Positions 34,141 to 48,700 are shown, counted from the stretch's first letter. The stretch is DNA of 64,000 bases from Babylonia areolata (GCF_041734735.1 NC_134883.1:23634104-23698103); one strand, 5' to 3'. Program-made: numbers and translations. The notes: generated by a model from the letters alone, not told the origin.

Positions 34141-34634
34141 ATAGCCAATGCTGCTGACCGTGGAAGAAATCTGATGAGCAATGACTTAAAGAAATGTTTA
34201 GTAAACGGTTCTTTGTTCATAAATCCTTCCGTCCAGTCTAGTCATACCAACGGTAGTTTGAACAGGAAACGAGCATAAGGCGCGCCCAAGCACACATACT
34301 CACATACACACACTCACACACGAGCGCGCGCGCACACACAAGCACATGCTCACCGTGACACTCTTGCATCCACACGCACGTTGTCAGAGAAACACGCTCG
34401 CTCTCTCTCTCTTCAAACACAAACACACACGCGCGCGCGCGCGCACAAACACAACACATCACAGCTTGCATTCACATGCGAGTGCAAGTGGTCACGCACC
34501 TGAGACCGGTTTTGTAAACAAACAGAACTTTTATGGAACAAGTGAATTAACACGGTTACTTCCCTTAAAGTTAACCGAAAATCGTTTGAGGCGAAACGGC
34601 GAGTGTTTGTGTTGATTTAACAGTGTATGTGTCT

Positions 34635-34674
<40 letters not shown>

Positions 34675-35032
34675 TCACATAGATTCCTTGCTAAGTTTGA
34701 GGGACATAAAAGTGTAATATTGCTGCAGAGAGATGGGTGGTTCTCCAAGGGAAACGATTTCCATGGTTGTGTTGCACAGTGTTGTGCCAGTCATCACACC
34801 TCTACCTTGACACAGTGGCAAAGTGTTGTGCCGGGTAGTAGGTGCCGGGGGAAATGTAACGCAGAGGTTCGTGCCGTTTGCCCATCAGTGGAAGTTGGCT
34901 CAGTGTGTCACGGTGCCTCAGTGACCCTGACACACAGTGTTTGCAGGACGCATGCTGTCAGCCTGGTCATCAAGTTTCTGCGCCTTATACATATTATTAG
35001 CAGTAGTATTCTTTTTTTTCTTTTTCTTTTTT
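34141..35032. other. unassigned stretch
   Basis: Contains CA/CG tracts (34290-34345, 34415-34445), a (TG)n at 34638-34672 and ordinary DNA with no recognised gene. Confidence 0.4.
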
Positions 35033-35152
35033 CTCAAGGCCTGACTAAGCGCGTTGGGTTACGCTGCTGGTCAGGCATCTGCTTGGCAGATGTGGTGTAG
35101 CGTATATGGATTTGTCCGAACGCAGTGACGCCTCCTTGAGCTACTGAAACTG
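35033..35152 (+). mobile_element. SINE tail type I, truncated copy
   Basis: CTCAAGGCCTGACTAAGCGC through CTTGGCAGATGTGGTG to TTGAGCTACTGAAACTG. It is nearly identical to 29823 and, inverted, to 30680, so these copies are fairly young or were copied locally. Confidence 0.85.
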
Positions 35153-35328
35153 TCAGCCTGGGAGCAGAAATGCAGCATGTGTTGGCTTGCAGGAGGTCCT
35201 GTGGCCTTGTATTGTGAAAGGAACCAGGACCCCAGTCAGGCAGTGTGTGCAGGGGTGTGTGGCACGGGGAGCTGTGGTTCAGGCGTCGCGTCATTGTGGC
35301 AAGCATGGGATAACAACCTTATTTGACT

Positions 35329-35520
35329 CCCTTGGTCAATATTAGAAGAAGAAAAAAATCATTGGCTAACCGAATTACACAAACATGGAATGCACTCCCA
35401 ACCGAAGTTAAACATGCACAAAATACTAACACGTTCAGAAATCTCCTTGACACCAACACCATCTTAACGGATAAATTTTTTTGATTATGATGAATACAAT
35501 AAAGTTTTTTTTTTTTTTTT
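35329..35520 (+). mobile_element. LINE C-terminal fragment with poly(T/A) tail
   Basis: The plus strand reads KKKSLANRITQTWNALPTEV, KHAQNTNTFRNLLDTNTIL and a stop, then AATAAAG and a T-run. The TWN-LP-V and F-LLD phrases mark the C-terminus of CR1/RTE-type LINE proteins. Confidence 0.6.
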
Positions 35521-35845
35521 TTTTTTTTGCAGAAGTGTACTTGCGTACCCCGCCCAGCGACAACAAACAAAAGAAGAAAATACATAAATAAAATAAAATG
35601 GAAGAAGTGAAGATGGAGATTCGGTGGAGACATAAAAAGGCCGAGAGGTCTAGGCAGATGACTTGCCAGTCCCTTATACTACTACTGCTTATGGTTTATT
35701 GAACTGATGAGTAAAACCACTGAATATAATATTAATTGTGAGCATGATCCACTCAAACCCAGTAGTAGTTTAGTGTGTAACTGACCCTTTTCTTTCCATT
35801 TTTTCCTCAGAATGCCTGTTTTCATATCAAGGGAGGAATTTTGTT

Positions 35846-36032
35846 TAATGTCCCGTCACACAAATCAGTGATTTGAAGTTAAATTATTTATGAATATATT
35901 TGAGTATTATCGGTTAGAAGGGGTGGGAGATGTGAATGAATGGAGGGTTGGAGGGAAACTGGGCAAATGAGGGTGAAATGTGGGTGAAATTTGAATTTTT
36001 TTTTTTTAATCTAAATAAAATTACAGGAAATT
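35846..36032 (-). mobile_element. LINE A 3' UTR, truncated copy
   Basis: Reverse complement of the tail at 62131-62335: TTTAAGTAATTTCCT, a T-run, TTTCACCCTCATTTGCCCAG, CCTCCATTCATTCACATC and GTGTGACGGGACATTAAAC at its 3' end. It shares the end point with the 61852 copy, supporting the element's true 3' terminus. Confidence 0.75.
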
Positions 36033-36039
36033 ACTTAAA

Positions 36040-36480
36040 TAGTCGATGAAAGGTAAATATGGAATACAAATGGTACGAAGGGTCGCTGAAATGTTTTTAC
36101 TGTCACTTGCAGATGGTGTCATACTGCTTTCTGATAGAGTGACTCAGCTGCAAATCCAACGGAATGTTTCAAAACAAGATGCCGTTAAATGGGATTTAAC
36201 TGTCAATCTGGATCAAACCAATACAAATTATATTATTTTGTAAGGGATATAATCTTTACAGGTATGAAATCCGGTGATCCGGACATACGGAAGTAAAGGT
36301 AACAAACTCGTACAAGCACTCAGGAATGTATTTTAAAAATCTTTTACCATAAAATTATGTTTGAGTATAGGTTGGTTTCAAATGTGAAGGAAGGGGGAAA
36401 AAAAAGCAAATAGAAAACCTAAGATCGATGCGAAAATGGAACATATTAGATCAGGGAGATAATTTGTTCAAGTTTGTTTA
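36040..36480 (+). mobile_element. LINE B-like RT fragment
   Basis: The plus strand reads SLADGVILLSDRVTQLQIQ, AVKWDLTVNLDQTNT, then in other frames HTEVKVTNSYKHSGMYF and QIENLRSMRKWNILDQGDN. These are the active-site (FADD, here LADG) and thumb regions of a LINE RT in the expected order. Two or more frameshifts are present. It is probably the same broad family as LINE B at 25534. Confidence 0.7.
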
Positions 36481-36716
36481 TACTGCTCGATTGGTTTTGT
36501 CAACTGAAATAGTGTAAACATAGAATTTGATCAGTGCGCATTTGTGCGTGTGTCTGGAGTAAGAGTGGGTTATATAAGGAAATATATACGTGCGCACGGT
36601 GTGAAAAGATGATGCATGTGCGCATGTTTAAAGACTGTCTGAATGTGTTCGCACGCACGCTCTGGAAATGATTACTTGAAACTTGATCCAACGCTGCACG
36701 ACAAAAACACACAATC

Positions 36717-36786
36717 TAACACACACACACACACGTTTCTCCCCCTTTCTCTCTCGGACACACACACACACAGATACACAAGCATG

Positions 36787-36826
<40 letters not shown>

Positions 36827-36885
36827 CACAAGACCCCCCCCTCCCCTCCATATACACACACACACACACACACACACAGAGGCAG
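36717..36885. repeat. (CA)n microsatellite block
   Basis: Three CA tracts split by CTCTC, AAACACAAGACC and C-rich pieces. Confidence 0.95.
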
Positions 36886-37852
36886 AAAGACACACACAGA
36901 CACACGCACACTCACTCACACAGAGACAACGCTCAGTGAGAATTCGACATCAAAATAACGATTCAATGAATGTAGGTTTATTAATTGATTATGAATCATA
37001 ACGAACCGCCCGTATTCACACCTTGAACTGATTGGCTATACACGGCAGCCAAGGACCAGAGAGAGAAGAAGAAAAGAAAACCAACAACAACAAAAAACAA
37101 AACCAAACAAAACAAAACAGTCACAACGCTTGAGAAACGAGTCATAATAGTCAGTATTATTGACTTTGGCTGTAGTTCCATCAAGGTTTCACAATCACAA
37201 ACGATATTGGCACACACGTTTTTGAAAAAAAACAAAAAAAAAAAAAAAACGAAGAACCAAAAATGTTTACGCGTTTCATACAGAAAAGAAAAACAACAAC
37301 CCAGTATCATAAACAAAACGAACCCCTCCATTTTTTTTTTTTTTTGGTCATTGTTTTATTTTTATTTTTTTGGTGGTATATACACAAAGGGTAACGATCA
37401 CAAATCCTATAATACAACATTGGTCACATCCGAACGATTTTTCCAGTTCACACAATTCTGAAAACATCGAAATCGGAAAACGTTGAGCTTTATCAGTGAT
37501 AGATAGATAGATAGATAATTTACAAACATCCAAGCAAAACGATCATGATAAACAAGGCCAGGAGTTCATAAAGGGTTGTACAAAAAAGACGCTGACTAAA
37601 GGCCTACTATACGTTGCGTTTCACTAAAGACCACCATCTAACCTACAGTCTCAATGGAGACATTAAATATCTTTTGTCAAAAGCAAATGACATCAATAAC
37701 CTGGGCATGATTATTGCCACGAATAGCCCACAAAATGGACGATAGTTACCCAGGCAAATACCAAGTCTCAAAAACGAAAAGAAAAGGAAAAAAAAAAGAA
37801 AAAAAAAAGAAAAAAGAAAAAAAAGAAACACCCTGCACCAATTTTGTTAAAG

Positions 37853-37884
<32 letters not shown>

Positions 37885-40800
37885 GCCTTTTCGCTCCACT
37901 TCCAATATCTTTTCCTCCGTCCTTTCACTTGCGCTGTCCCCAGTCCATCATTGACACACAGTGTATTTCCACACAGTGTTAAGACAGGACAGTTAAGCCC
38001 TTCCAATTGCCGACCCCACCCCCTCTTCCCTCCCTCACTCATCCCCCTGATGAACGTATGCGTATTTCATACATTTGACCTTGAAGTCAGACCATAATTA
38101 TTCGCAGGTGTGTGTACGTTTACAACAATTTCCCTCATGGTGTATCTCTGTCTGTCTGTGTTTCCTCTATCTCACAGACACTATCATTCATAAAAGCATG
38201 TATTTTCTCTCATCAACCATCCACCCCCTACATACACGCACACGTGCGCGCACACACTCACACATACTACATAATTTTGGATTGATCTGAATAACTTAAG
38301 GGATTGTCAAATTTATTTAGTACATAGCTTCTAAAAGTGCAAAAAAATTATTGATCATTTCAACTTATTTTTTGTTTGTTTGTTTACCAAACGAGTGAAA
38401 CTAATCGAATTTATTCATACATTTATTTCAATGATTACGTTTATCATCTATTCATCTACTTATTCAAAAATTAGTTTTTATGTATTTCTTTGCTATTTTG
38501 TTCGTTTACAGTTTGTATTTAACCTTTTTGTCTATATTTTCGTCTTTCTCGACGGTAAATAGGAGAAAGAGACAGCAATAAAAGTAACCCCTCATAACCT
38601 ACCCATTTCTAAGACAATGTCTAATCATCTACATACAGGCAGTACTCCAGAAAGTCAAAAGTCTATTCCTATAAGGAAGACAAGTCAAACTATGTCCATG
38701 CTACACCCAAGAAATGTCGAAATTGATAACTGGATGACATGGTCAAAGAACTGCTGAATGTATACGCAGGTAGTGCCCTCCCTTTGTGTGTGTGTGTGTG
38801 TGAGAGGGGGACAGAGAGAGCGCGAAAGCAAGGAACTGATGTACAGAAGTACGAAAATCTGATTGAGTCTTGTTGACAGCAGAGACTGTATAAGCGAGAG
38901 AGAGAGAATGGCGGGGGCAGAGAGACAGAGAGAAAGCAGCACATGTGCAAACACTATCAGCTAACGTCTAAGAACTAATGATTTCCCAAATAAACAACAC
39001 TCTTTCTACGACTGCCCTCAAATCATAAGAGAAAACGACAACAACAACAACACAACCCCAAACCGTAAGCACAGTTTATTGGATAACCGTATCACTGAAC
39101 AGCCAACATAAGATCTGGCCAAATCTAACAGTGGAATGAATAGTAAAAAGAAAACACAAGCCGCACACACAACAAACAGGAAAAATCAAAACCACCTGGA
39201 ATGTACATCAGTTTAGTGGAAGGACTGATCCCGTTACATCAAATACCAAATTTGATATAAAATCTGTATCAGTGATATCACACACACACACACACACACA
39301 CAGGGACGCGCGCATGCAGCTAGAAAGCAAACAAAACTTCCGACTGGAACACAAAATGTAGTTTACCCGTCACAGACATAGGATCGTCCACAGTTGTTAA
39401 AAACAATGTCTGCGATGATGATAACAGAAAAAGCTAACTGCGTTCGCAACTGTAGTAAAAGTGTCGATGCATTCAATACGTTAATCGATATTCAAGTGTG
39501 AATTAGGCGTACTTTTCGCATGGCAAAACCTATATATTTTGCTTCGTTTGCATGTTAGCTCTGTCTCAAGTTTTGTGCTCGTGAAAATCATTTTTGAATG
39601 AAAAAAAAAGTAAAAGATGATTATTGACAGAAACAAATCCCAATTTTTTTTGGAGGGGTAGGTATTTCTGTATTGTTTTGTTATTGAGCTTTGACATGTT
39701 GTATTGTTGAAATCTGACGTGTTGGGATTTAAAGTCATCACTTCCTAGAAAACCAAGCCCGGTACACATTCACACAAACATAGGAAGATCATTATCACAG
39801 ACGGCATCAACAATTGTGGACGACCCTCAAAATTGTTTCAAACAATCTTCTACGAATTGTACGTATCCACAAAGTGTGGTATGCAGAAACGAAACGAAAC
39901 GAAACTGCTTTTTTTTTTTTTTTTTTCAACAGTGCAAGAGCTTCTCTGTTTCTTTAACCCTCCCTCCCCTCAGAAACGTCACAACATTCTTGATGGCAAG
40001 ACGCCCATTTCTTGCAATCTTTAAAATAAGAAAGGAAAAAGAAGCTGGCAAACATCTACAACACTTATTAACGTATATTACATAATATCTACAACGTGTT
40101 CACGAACAAGTAAAATACATTTTTCTTTTAACGAAACAGCAAAACTGAAATATATTGCTCTGTAGATGACGTCAACAGAACTTATGTACACCATCAATCA
40201 CAGATTAAACGAACAAACAAAAACCCAGAAGAAACGCTGGTCTAAGATATAGACGGTAAAAGCCCAAATGACAACATCATCCATTTCAGGTCTAAAAGCA
40301 GTAGTTACTCGATGTTCCCTATCAAGACTACAAACGCTGACAAGCTAAACACCGTGACAATACCTATACTCACAAAGAAGCACAAACTCGATTGATTTTT
40401 CCATAGAATATGGACGTAATAATCACAAAAAGAAAGATATGATTTAACTCAGTTTAACCGTGTGTTGTAAATTCATATGCAAGACATGCCAATGAATTTG
40501 AGTAAAGCAACATTTTATGACTGTACGCAATGTAATCAAAGCTCCTAATGTGTGTTTGTTTCGCTTTTAATTTATTTTCTTGGAATAAGAAAAAAAAAAA
40601 GCTGGATGAAACATTAATATTTTTTTCTACTTTCCAGGATGAAAAAAGTACTGTAGTATATTTGCTAAAAATACCAGACGTATAGATAATATAATCAAAG
40701 GAAAATATGTTTCATGTTTCAAATTTTGTAGACGTATTAACTTGAATCTGAGCAAATGTTATTCACTCATTTACACACACACACACACTGTATTTTTACG

Positions 40801-43800
40801 AAATATCACTCCCACATAAGCATATGTAACTGTGTAAACTTTACACTTCTGGTTTGTCCTCTTTTACCATTCTTGTCAGGAGATAAAAACAAGGTATTTC
40901 GCAATCTCTCTCTCTTTCTCTCTCACAAACATACACACACCCTACTAGCACTTCCTAAAGTAATGTGGTAGTGACCGTAATGAACAAGCCTACACTCACA
41001 TTACAACTATGGGATTATATAGCCTGCTGACGATGACTAAGAAAAACAAACACACGGATGTCTCCATCAAACAACACTGTTGAAGTACAAGGATACAGAA
41101 CTACAGCCATCACCACTATAAATCATCCAGTAGTTATGTCCCTGTCTATACTACTTTACTGTCAGTACATCTATATCTATATCAAATATTGATCCAACAG
41201 ACAGGTACCGGAGCATTAGACAAGGCATCTGACACTTCTATCGACTCCGGCAGATGCTAAAAGCATACAGGCAATAATAGTAACAACACATCTACGTAAG
41301 TATCATATTAACAGTTTTACATGTATATACGAATAAAAGAAGAATATCTGATTCCCAAAACAAAACAAAAACCACAAAGAAAAACAAAGAGCACAATGAG
41401 AGATTATTTATTCCTTGGTCTCTCCTACCTGTCTGGGCACAAAGCAACCTGAAAAAAAAAAAAAAAGCACAGCTCTGTCTTGCTTATCTTCCCCTCACAC
41501 AATGTCTGTACCCAGAACTGTAACGGCGTGCACATAAAGCACAGTAACTCTGTCCTCAACCACGTCTCCTCCAAGACAAAGCAACAACAACAGTTCACTC
41601 TGCAACGAAACGAACCGATCACAGGGCCAACATCGACAACAAAACGGGTTTTCCCCCATCTCCTCATACTGAACCTTTCACTCGATGCGAATTAATGTCA
41701 CCACTCGCATGCGTTCTGGCTTTCATTTTTATGGCTTTTGTTGACATGAATTTATTTTCATTGGTATAATATCCATTTCCGTTTTGCTACCTCTTGAAAA
41801 AAAAAAATTCATTGCAGTTATTCCTCCTGATTTCACCTCACTCTTCTTTACCGAATTCATTGCAGTAATCGTTTGTAAACGCATTGCAGTTTTCTTTTCT
41901 ACCCAAAATCTTTCCCCGAATTGATTTCAGTCATCGTCACCACACTGACTGCAGTTCTATTTCCATTTTTTTCCCCCCTCAGCTATAACCTGTTGCCCTA
42001 CAGACGACAAAACACATCTTCAGCGGTCTTATGGTCCGCCCATGTCACGATGCCCTGATAACGTCGCATCGATGGCAACGCTCTCGGTTTTGTTTTTTTT
42101 TTTAGCACTTGGCCGCATGTCATGTATCCTGCGTTTTACAGAAATTCTACAGGAAAACAAAAATGCCCCAGAGACAAATGAGGGAATTCGCTACAATGAA
42201 ACAGGAAATGATTTCCAACAATCGCTCGTGTTTTGAATAAAGCACCTTTCACTTGTTCATGTGTTACTGTTGTGTTCCATACTTCAACAACAACACACCC
42301 AAACATAGCCACACATCGGTAGTGTGTTATGTGCAAAACACACCCATTACACTGCCAAATAACATCACTAGGTATACCTGTAGCATAAGACACACTCCCA
42401 TCAAACGGCTAGATAAGGGCACTAAGTTCTTTTCGCTTTGCTCCCGCCTCCTCGTTATAACCATAACTCTCTATGTACTGTGTGCTACCATCGCGCGACT
42501 GAGTGAACAAGCCCTATATTCAGTTGCAACACGAACGCATTAGTTACTCTACTGGTCAGATGAAAACGATATAACATACCAAGTCTCATCAACAAAGCTC
42601 ACCACTTGCTCAGGTTCTGGAACTGTTTTGTCTCACATACAGAAAGCCACACTCCTGTCATAATGAGCAAACAGTTTCACTGAAGACTTTTTGCTTCGTG
42701 TGTGTGTGTGTGTGCGTGTGTGTGTGTGTGTGCGTGTGCGCACAAACATGTACTCATGACACGACAAAGGACCAGAACTACATTCCGTATCATAGTATGA
42801 CACTGACACCGCCACCAGGTAGCCAAATATCACAACAGCTGTACACAAAGCCACCCTCCCCTCCCTCACACCCCCATCCCCTCCCAGAAAACAAGATGAA
42901 GGTCAAAACCATCAATCAAGGTCAAGGTAAAGGTCGGTATTTAAGTCCGTACAGGACGCAGACCCATCACACAACCAAAACGAAATCAATAAATAGATAA
43001 ATAAATAAATAAAAACAGCGCAACAGATTTGCACACAAGATGCACCCAACAGTCTGAGGCACCGAAGCTGGGTAGGATGGAATGTCCTTTCAGCCCTTCC
43101 CCCACCCCCACCCCACCCCATCCCTCTCCCCTCCAGACACCACCGAGGGAGGGGGAAGAGGGGAAGAAGAAGAAGAAGAAGAAGATGATGATGATGACGA
43201 CGCTGAAGTGACGAAAGTCACATCCTCTGACGTAGTGGACAGTATCACAGGACAGAGTCTGCATGGAGATGATGATAGCACAACACCGTGTCATGTCCGG
43301 GACCACAGGAACAACACAACAGTAGTTAGTGTAGTATGTAAGTAAGTAAGTAACACAGGAGAAGGTGGACTCACAACACTTAAGAAGAGTATCGGACTGG
43401 CAACGCGTCCACTGAAGATCCGTGTGACTGGGATGAACATCACAGGGTCCATGTCCATGCAGAAGGACAAACAACATGACGTGAAAACATCGGGGCTCGA
43501 GAAAAAACAACAACAACAACAAATCCCAACAACCGCCACCCCCAAAAAAACCCAACGACAACAACAACAACAAAACCAAAAACCAAACAACAACAACAAC
43601 AACAAAAAAAGAAAGAACAAAAAGGGGAATCCCCGTTCACAGAATAACCATGTTGGAGGGGGAATGGGGTGTGTGGGAGGGGTGGGGAGGAGTTCGAGGG
43701 ATAAGTTAAAACAAACCAACCAACCAACCAACCCCAAGCGACGTGATAAAAATCTTCAGCCAAAACGGGATCAAATCCATAGAGACGAAGAAGAAGAGAA

Positions 43801-44224
43801 ATCCACAGAGAGGATTAATACGACTGTTGAACAATCCACAGTTAGATCGGGTTGAAATCCACTGATTAACCCCCCCCCCTCCCTCCTCCCCACTGCTCCC
43901 CCCCAAAAAAAAACAACAACAACAAAAAAACAAACAAAAACAAACCCCAAACCAGAGGGCAGGCATCGAATACACAACTACAAGTGGGATGAAATCCACA
44001 ATATGGAACTAAAAATCCCTTCATAAGAGAGTCAAGTCCCTTAGTAAGCAAGCAAACGACAGTGACACGCATGAAACAGAAGGCAATGAACAACAACAAA
44101 AAAACAACCAACAAACCAACCCAAAACAAGATACTGAAAACATTAAAAACCAGTAGGCTTCAAAATCATGAATTGATAAGGAGAGGAGGATAAGGAGGAG
44201 GAAGAGGTAGGTAGATAGATAGAT
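36886..44224. other. low-complexity stretch, no gene recognised
   Basis: Seven kilobases of AT-rich, microsatellite-rich DNA. It includes A-runs (37227, 37790), (CA)n at 37860 and 39277, (TG)n at 42699-42733, (AAC)n and GAA/GAT near 43160-43200 and 43505-43610, and C-runs near 43870. It lies beyond the stop codon of the C2 gene, so part may be a very long 3' UTR, but no poly(A) site can be assigned. No protein frame shows family motifs. Confidence 0.45.
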
Positions 44225-44232
44225 AGATATAT

Positions 44233-44268
<36 letters not shown>

Positions 44269-44616
44269 TGCTTGATGCAAGATTATGAGCATGTCAGTTG
44301 ATCACTGTGAAGAGAGAGAGAGAGAGAGGGATACGGATACTGATGTTCTATTCAATATAGGCCATGGCCCCTCATGATGGAGTGATGTGAACAAGTTATA
44401 CACAGGTATAAATAAAACCAACTTTTTTTTATGCATATACAAGCATACATCATACAACTACATATTGTACTTCGGATTTTGAAAGCTTTTCGAAAGTAAA
44501 CTGCTAATTGCTTGATAACTGATTCCTCAGTGGATGATATTAACATTGATAATCTGAACATGGAGGGTTGCCTATAATAGTTTGGATGAGTTAGCTGATT
44601 TCTAAGTTCATTTAAC

Positions 44617-44618
<2 letters not shown>
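44225..44618 (-). mobile_element. possible LINE 3' end, second copy
   Basis: A (GA)n is followed by TATTCAATATAGGCCATGGCCC, which resembles the phrase at 44670 (TATTTTATTCAGATTAGGCC). It may be a second truncated 3' end of the same LINE placed head to tail. Weak evidence. Confidence 0.3.
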
Positions 44619-44662
<44 letters not shown>

Positions 44663-45470
44663 ATGTGAATATTTTATTCAGATTAGGCCCCAGCCCCTGT
44701 CTGAAGGGGGTATTACATAATTGTATACAAAGAATATCAATTTTATAATTTGAACATACATTCTAAGCAAATGTAAACAAAAATAGTATGACACGAAACA
44801 CAAAATTACATTCTAAGTTGTACAAATATAGAGTAGCCCCAGTGCTTTGTAGACAAATAAAGTCAAGTTAGTCAAGACCGTTTCATTTCTGGATGTCATA
44901 AGTAGATTTAATCTAAAAAGACATGGGTTTTGATAATACTTCAGTTCAATCAGTTTTATCCCTATATCATGCAAGACAGAACAACAGAACATAATATGGA
45001 TTTCTTTTCTTCAGCTGCATTACATAAAAGACATAAAACATTCATTGAACTTTTACCCTTATATCTGTATCGATGGTAGGCTATATCTGACACACCAAAT
45101 CTGAATTTAGATAATGCACTTCTGACATATCTATTCATATTAATCAAAATATATGGTTCCACGTTATTACCAATCCTAAACAGAGATCCATTTCGCTTTT
45201 TTTGCGAGATGAGGTTATTCTTGAAGTTTATCATCGCCTTGCCAGGCAACCAAAATGACATCAGTTCCCACCCCAAAAAAGACTGTGTGCTTCCTGATTC
45301 CCCAAAGATTTCTTCCTCTTCGTGAACATCTTTTTCGCTGTGGAACAACAGTATCCGAAAATAGTTGTAGCGAAATCGATACTGTGTTACGACGGGCAAG
45401 AAGACACAGTTTTTATCAAAGTGGGTTCAAAGACGCATTGGAGGCATTTAAAGACGCAGACAGCTTTAAC
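44619..45470 (-). mobile_element. LINE C-terminal coding end and 3' UTR
   Basis: On the minus strand, about 45170-45000 reads RYVRSALSKFRFGVSDIAYH, then RYRYKG and CLLCNAAEEK. This is the C-terminal zinc-knuckle-like region (RFR-GV, HRYRY, C-LC) seen in many invertebrate LINE proteins. The 3' UTR follows to a GCCTAATCTGAATAAAATA phrase and a (TC)n at 44660-44619. Confidence 0.55.
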
Positions 45471-45813
45471 CAGGACCAGAAGATACAGTTATATCATTTT
45501 TTCATTATCTTCTTCTTCTTCTTCTTCATCTCATTATCATCAAGTCGAATCGAATAAATCGGCATCATAGCTCATATATATATATATATATCATTATCTA
45601 AAAACTGATGAAAAGAAATGATTTTAATCACGTATAAAAAAAGAAAAGAAAAAAAAAGAGAGACAAATTAAACTTGTGCTTTATCTTAAAGAATCCAACA
45701 ACCGAAAAAGTTAATTTCGTATTGAAAATAAGGTCTAATCATATCCTTTCGTACTGGAAGTCGGATCGTATTTCAGAATGTCACTGTGCGTGCATGCGAA
45801 CGCGAGCTTGTGT

Positions 45814-45848
<35 letters not shown>

Positions 45849-46874
45849 CGCATGCGCACACGAACGCGTGCAATTAAATTTTTGTGAATAATACAGTTGT
45901 TAGTCCAGTTATCTCAGTAAACATATTTCTTTACATTGTTTGTTTCCTGCCTGTAACATGCACACGAATCTGTTCAGAAAAAGAACTCTGAGATTCAAAT
46001 AGGCAAACATTTTTGTTGTTGTTGTTTTATAAACGGTGCACAAATTCTTTTCTCTGTTGAAGTTTGTAACTCAATCCGAAATTCTTGAGAATACTATCAA
46101 TAGACAACATTGCTTCAGTCGTCAGCGGAATTCTTACCTCAAGTGAAATTAAAGATTAATGAAAAAAAAGAAAAAAGAAAAAAGAAAAAAAAACTTAAAA
46201 AAAAGCAACAAAAAAAACAAAACACACACACACACACACACAAAACACGTTGTGATCTTTGGCAGATCGTTCAGAACCGTACCATTCAGGAACGATAATC
46301 AGAATGTGCCAGTGCTAAATCTATTTCAAGTCTGTTTGTGCCTGAGTGAAATCAAACGGCGTTCATGCTTCCTACGATGAAAAACACGCTTACAGGAGCG
46401 TTAGTTTTCAAGTTTTCATATCGCCAATGTGTCAATTGCCGAAAACATGTACATTTAAAATCTTACCTTTTTTTTTCTTAAACTTTCTTAAAAAGAACAA
46501 ACAAAATACCCCACTCTCCTATCCCCCCAACCCCCCCCCCCCCAAAAAAAAAAAACACACACAAAAAAACTACAACAAAAAACCCCTGATGGAATGATTC
46601 CAGATGAACAATGAGCAACTGAATCATTATCGACAAAAAGCGAATTAAAAAAAATCATCGACGACTGAGCAAATAAGTAATAAACGAGCAACGACAAAAA
46701 GCAAATCAATAATCATCAAAGAAAAGGTTATAAATAAACAAAGCACATCAAGGTAAACACATAAGCAGAAGTGCAAGTTAAATATATCAGTAACGAGAGA
46801 TCGAAATAAATCATGAATACCTGGATGGTAGCGAAACAAGGAAATGTGCCATTTGTCTGCAGCATTCTAAAATT

Positions 46875-46913
<39 letters not shown>

Positions 46914-48519
46914 GCTAGCTGAATGTGAGTCCAGGTGGGAGAATACATTATTTTTTTTTCATTTAGAATGAACAGCTAAAAGGAGATACCCTTTACGTTG
47001 AATAAATCATTAAAAAGGGGTAGGGGTGGGGGTGGGGGGCGGGGCTTTAACACGTTTTTTTTTTAAATGACAACATAAACGTCAATGAGACCGTTCCAGT
47101 TTGCCTTCTCGTAGCTATACCTCAATGGCAAATAAAACACACACACACGCACACACACACACACACAGACAATTTCACGTGATGCCTGCAATCAGGACTA
47201 AAGCTTCCAACAAACTAAAAAAAATAAAACAAAAAACCAAAAAAAACCCCAACAAAAAAAACTTACCCCCCACCCCTCCTCCGTTCCCTCCTCCCAACAA
47301 CCCCTCAGGCAAAGGGGGATTAAACACATGTCCGCAACAAACACCACTCTCTCTCCCTCTCTTTTCTCTCCCTGCCCTTCCCGACAACACACTCATTACG
47401 TCACTGCGACACCAATCACAGTCTCTGACATCACATTCTATGACATCACCGGCGGCGCTTCACGTTTCGGTTTGGGAGATCGCATCTCCTGTTTTGTTGT
47501 TGTTGTTGTTGTTGTTCTTCTTCTTCTTCTTTGTTTGTTTTTCTCCTTTCTTTGTTGAAAACAACAGCCGTGTTTTTGTACTTTTGTTGTTGTTTTTCTT
47601 TGTCTTAGTAACCGGAATGGTACAAGTTTTTTTTTTTTTCTAGGTTTTTAATTGGCATGAAAAATACAACAACAACAACCCCCCCCACCCCCCACAAAAC
47701 AAACCTTATTTTTATAGTAGCAACCAAAGGTTCTTTTGTTGTTGTTGTTGTTGTTGTTCATCGCAACAAAGAATTAGTATCTTCCAGCTGAGATATTTTG
47801 CCCAAACGAAGGGATACCACTACTGGTCGTCAACAGTTAGTATGTGATCTGTCTCTCTGTCTTTCCCCCCTCCTTACAGTTTTATGACGGTTCCAGAAAT
47901 GTCCCGAGTGCGCACGCGCGCGCGCAAGCAACACGTTAATGAAACGAGTCCACACAGCTCTGTGTTGTATGTTGTATAACACTGGCAGCAACAAAACCAA
48001 CAACAAGTCAAGCATCGCAACAACATTGCTTTGTCCGCAACAACACCGTGCTTCCCCGGTCAGCAAAACGCTGTCTTGTTCTTCCCAAGCAAACAAAAAC
48101 GTATTTCTGAAGAGAGTTGATCTTGAGTCATTATTCTGTGAACGCCCAAACTGCACTGTTTGTCTATTTCAACAACGAACGAATGCCGTATAGACTTTGC
48201 TCTTTGTTCGTCACTACAAAGACGCAAAAAACAAACGAACCACAGACTCTGATGTGTCTTTGTTCCAGGAAAACCACAGCGCCGTTGTTTTTTTTGTTTT
48301 GTTTTTAACACTTTGTTCGCTGCAGAAGACCACAGAAAGGAACACGCAATCTTTTTTTGTCACGGGCACCAACCGAAGAGTCCTTGATTTGCTGAATGTT
48401 TGAGGAGAAGTAGTGTGGTCCATGGCAGGGCGGAGGGAAAAAAAACAGGTAGTCTTGTGGCCCGAGGAACACTAGTTGAGTTGAGTTGAGTGTGGAGGAG
48501 AGGGTGGTACAGGAGAACG
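45471..48519. other. low-complexity flank of the C2 gene; may include its 3' UTR
   Basis: Poly-A of about 30 at 45818-45847, (CA)n at 46220 and 47137-47166, C-run at 46532, (GA)n at 46878-46909, (TTG)n at 47497-47515 and 47736-47757. No recognised coding sequence. The left part of the C2 transcript should lie here. Confidence 0.4.
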
Positions 48520-48569
48520 CTAGACACACTTGAAATCTATGTAGGAGTACTCGGCGTCGTCTAGGTCAT
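48520..48569 (-). CDS. C2 gene exon g (terminal)
   Basis: 50 nt from a TGTTCCAG acceptor, phase 1 in, encoding DDLDDAEYSYIDFKCV and TAG. The acidic, tyrosine-rich end with a final hydrophobic residue resembles a PDZ-binding tail; that role is inference. Confidence 0.82.
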
Positions 48570-48700
48570 CTGGAACACAAATGTGATATTCCGTTCAGTT
48601 TTTTTTAAATTTTATTTCTTGATTTCAGTTGTTGTCCCCCACATTGATGGTTTGAGTATGTGTGTATATGAGGGAGGTTTGTGGGAGGTATAGTTCTAAG

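Noticed and set aside
43030-43855. Poly-Gln/Glu frames at 43 kb
   Set aside because: AAC/CAA and GAA/GAT low-complexity DNA with no splice or family support.
36886-44224. Search for LTR retroelement or Polinton parts
   Set aside because: No protease, integrase, capsid-like or paired long terminal repeats were seen here or elsewhere in the window.
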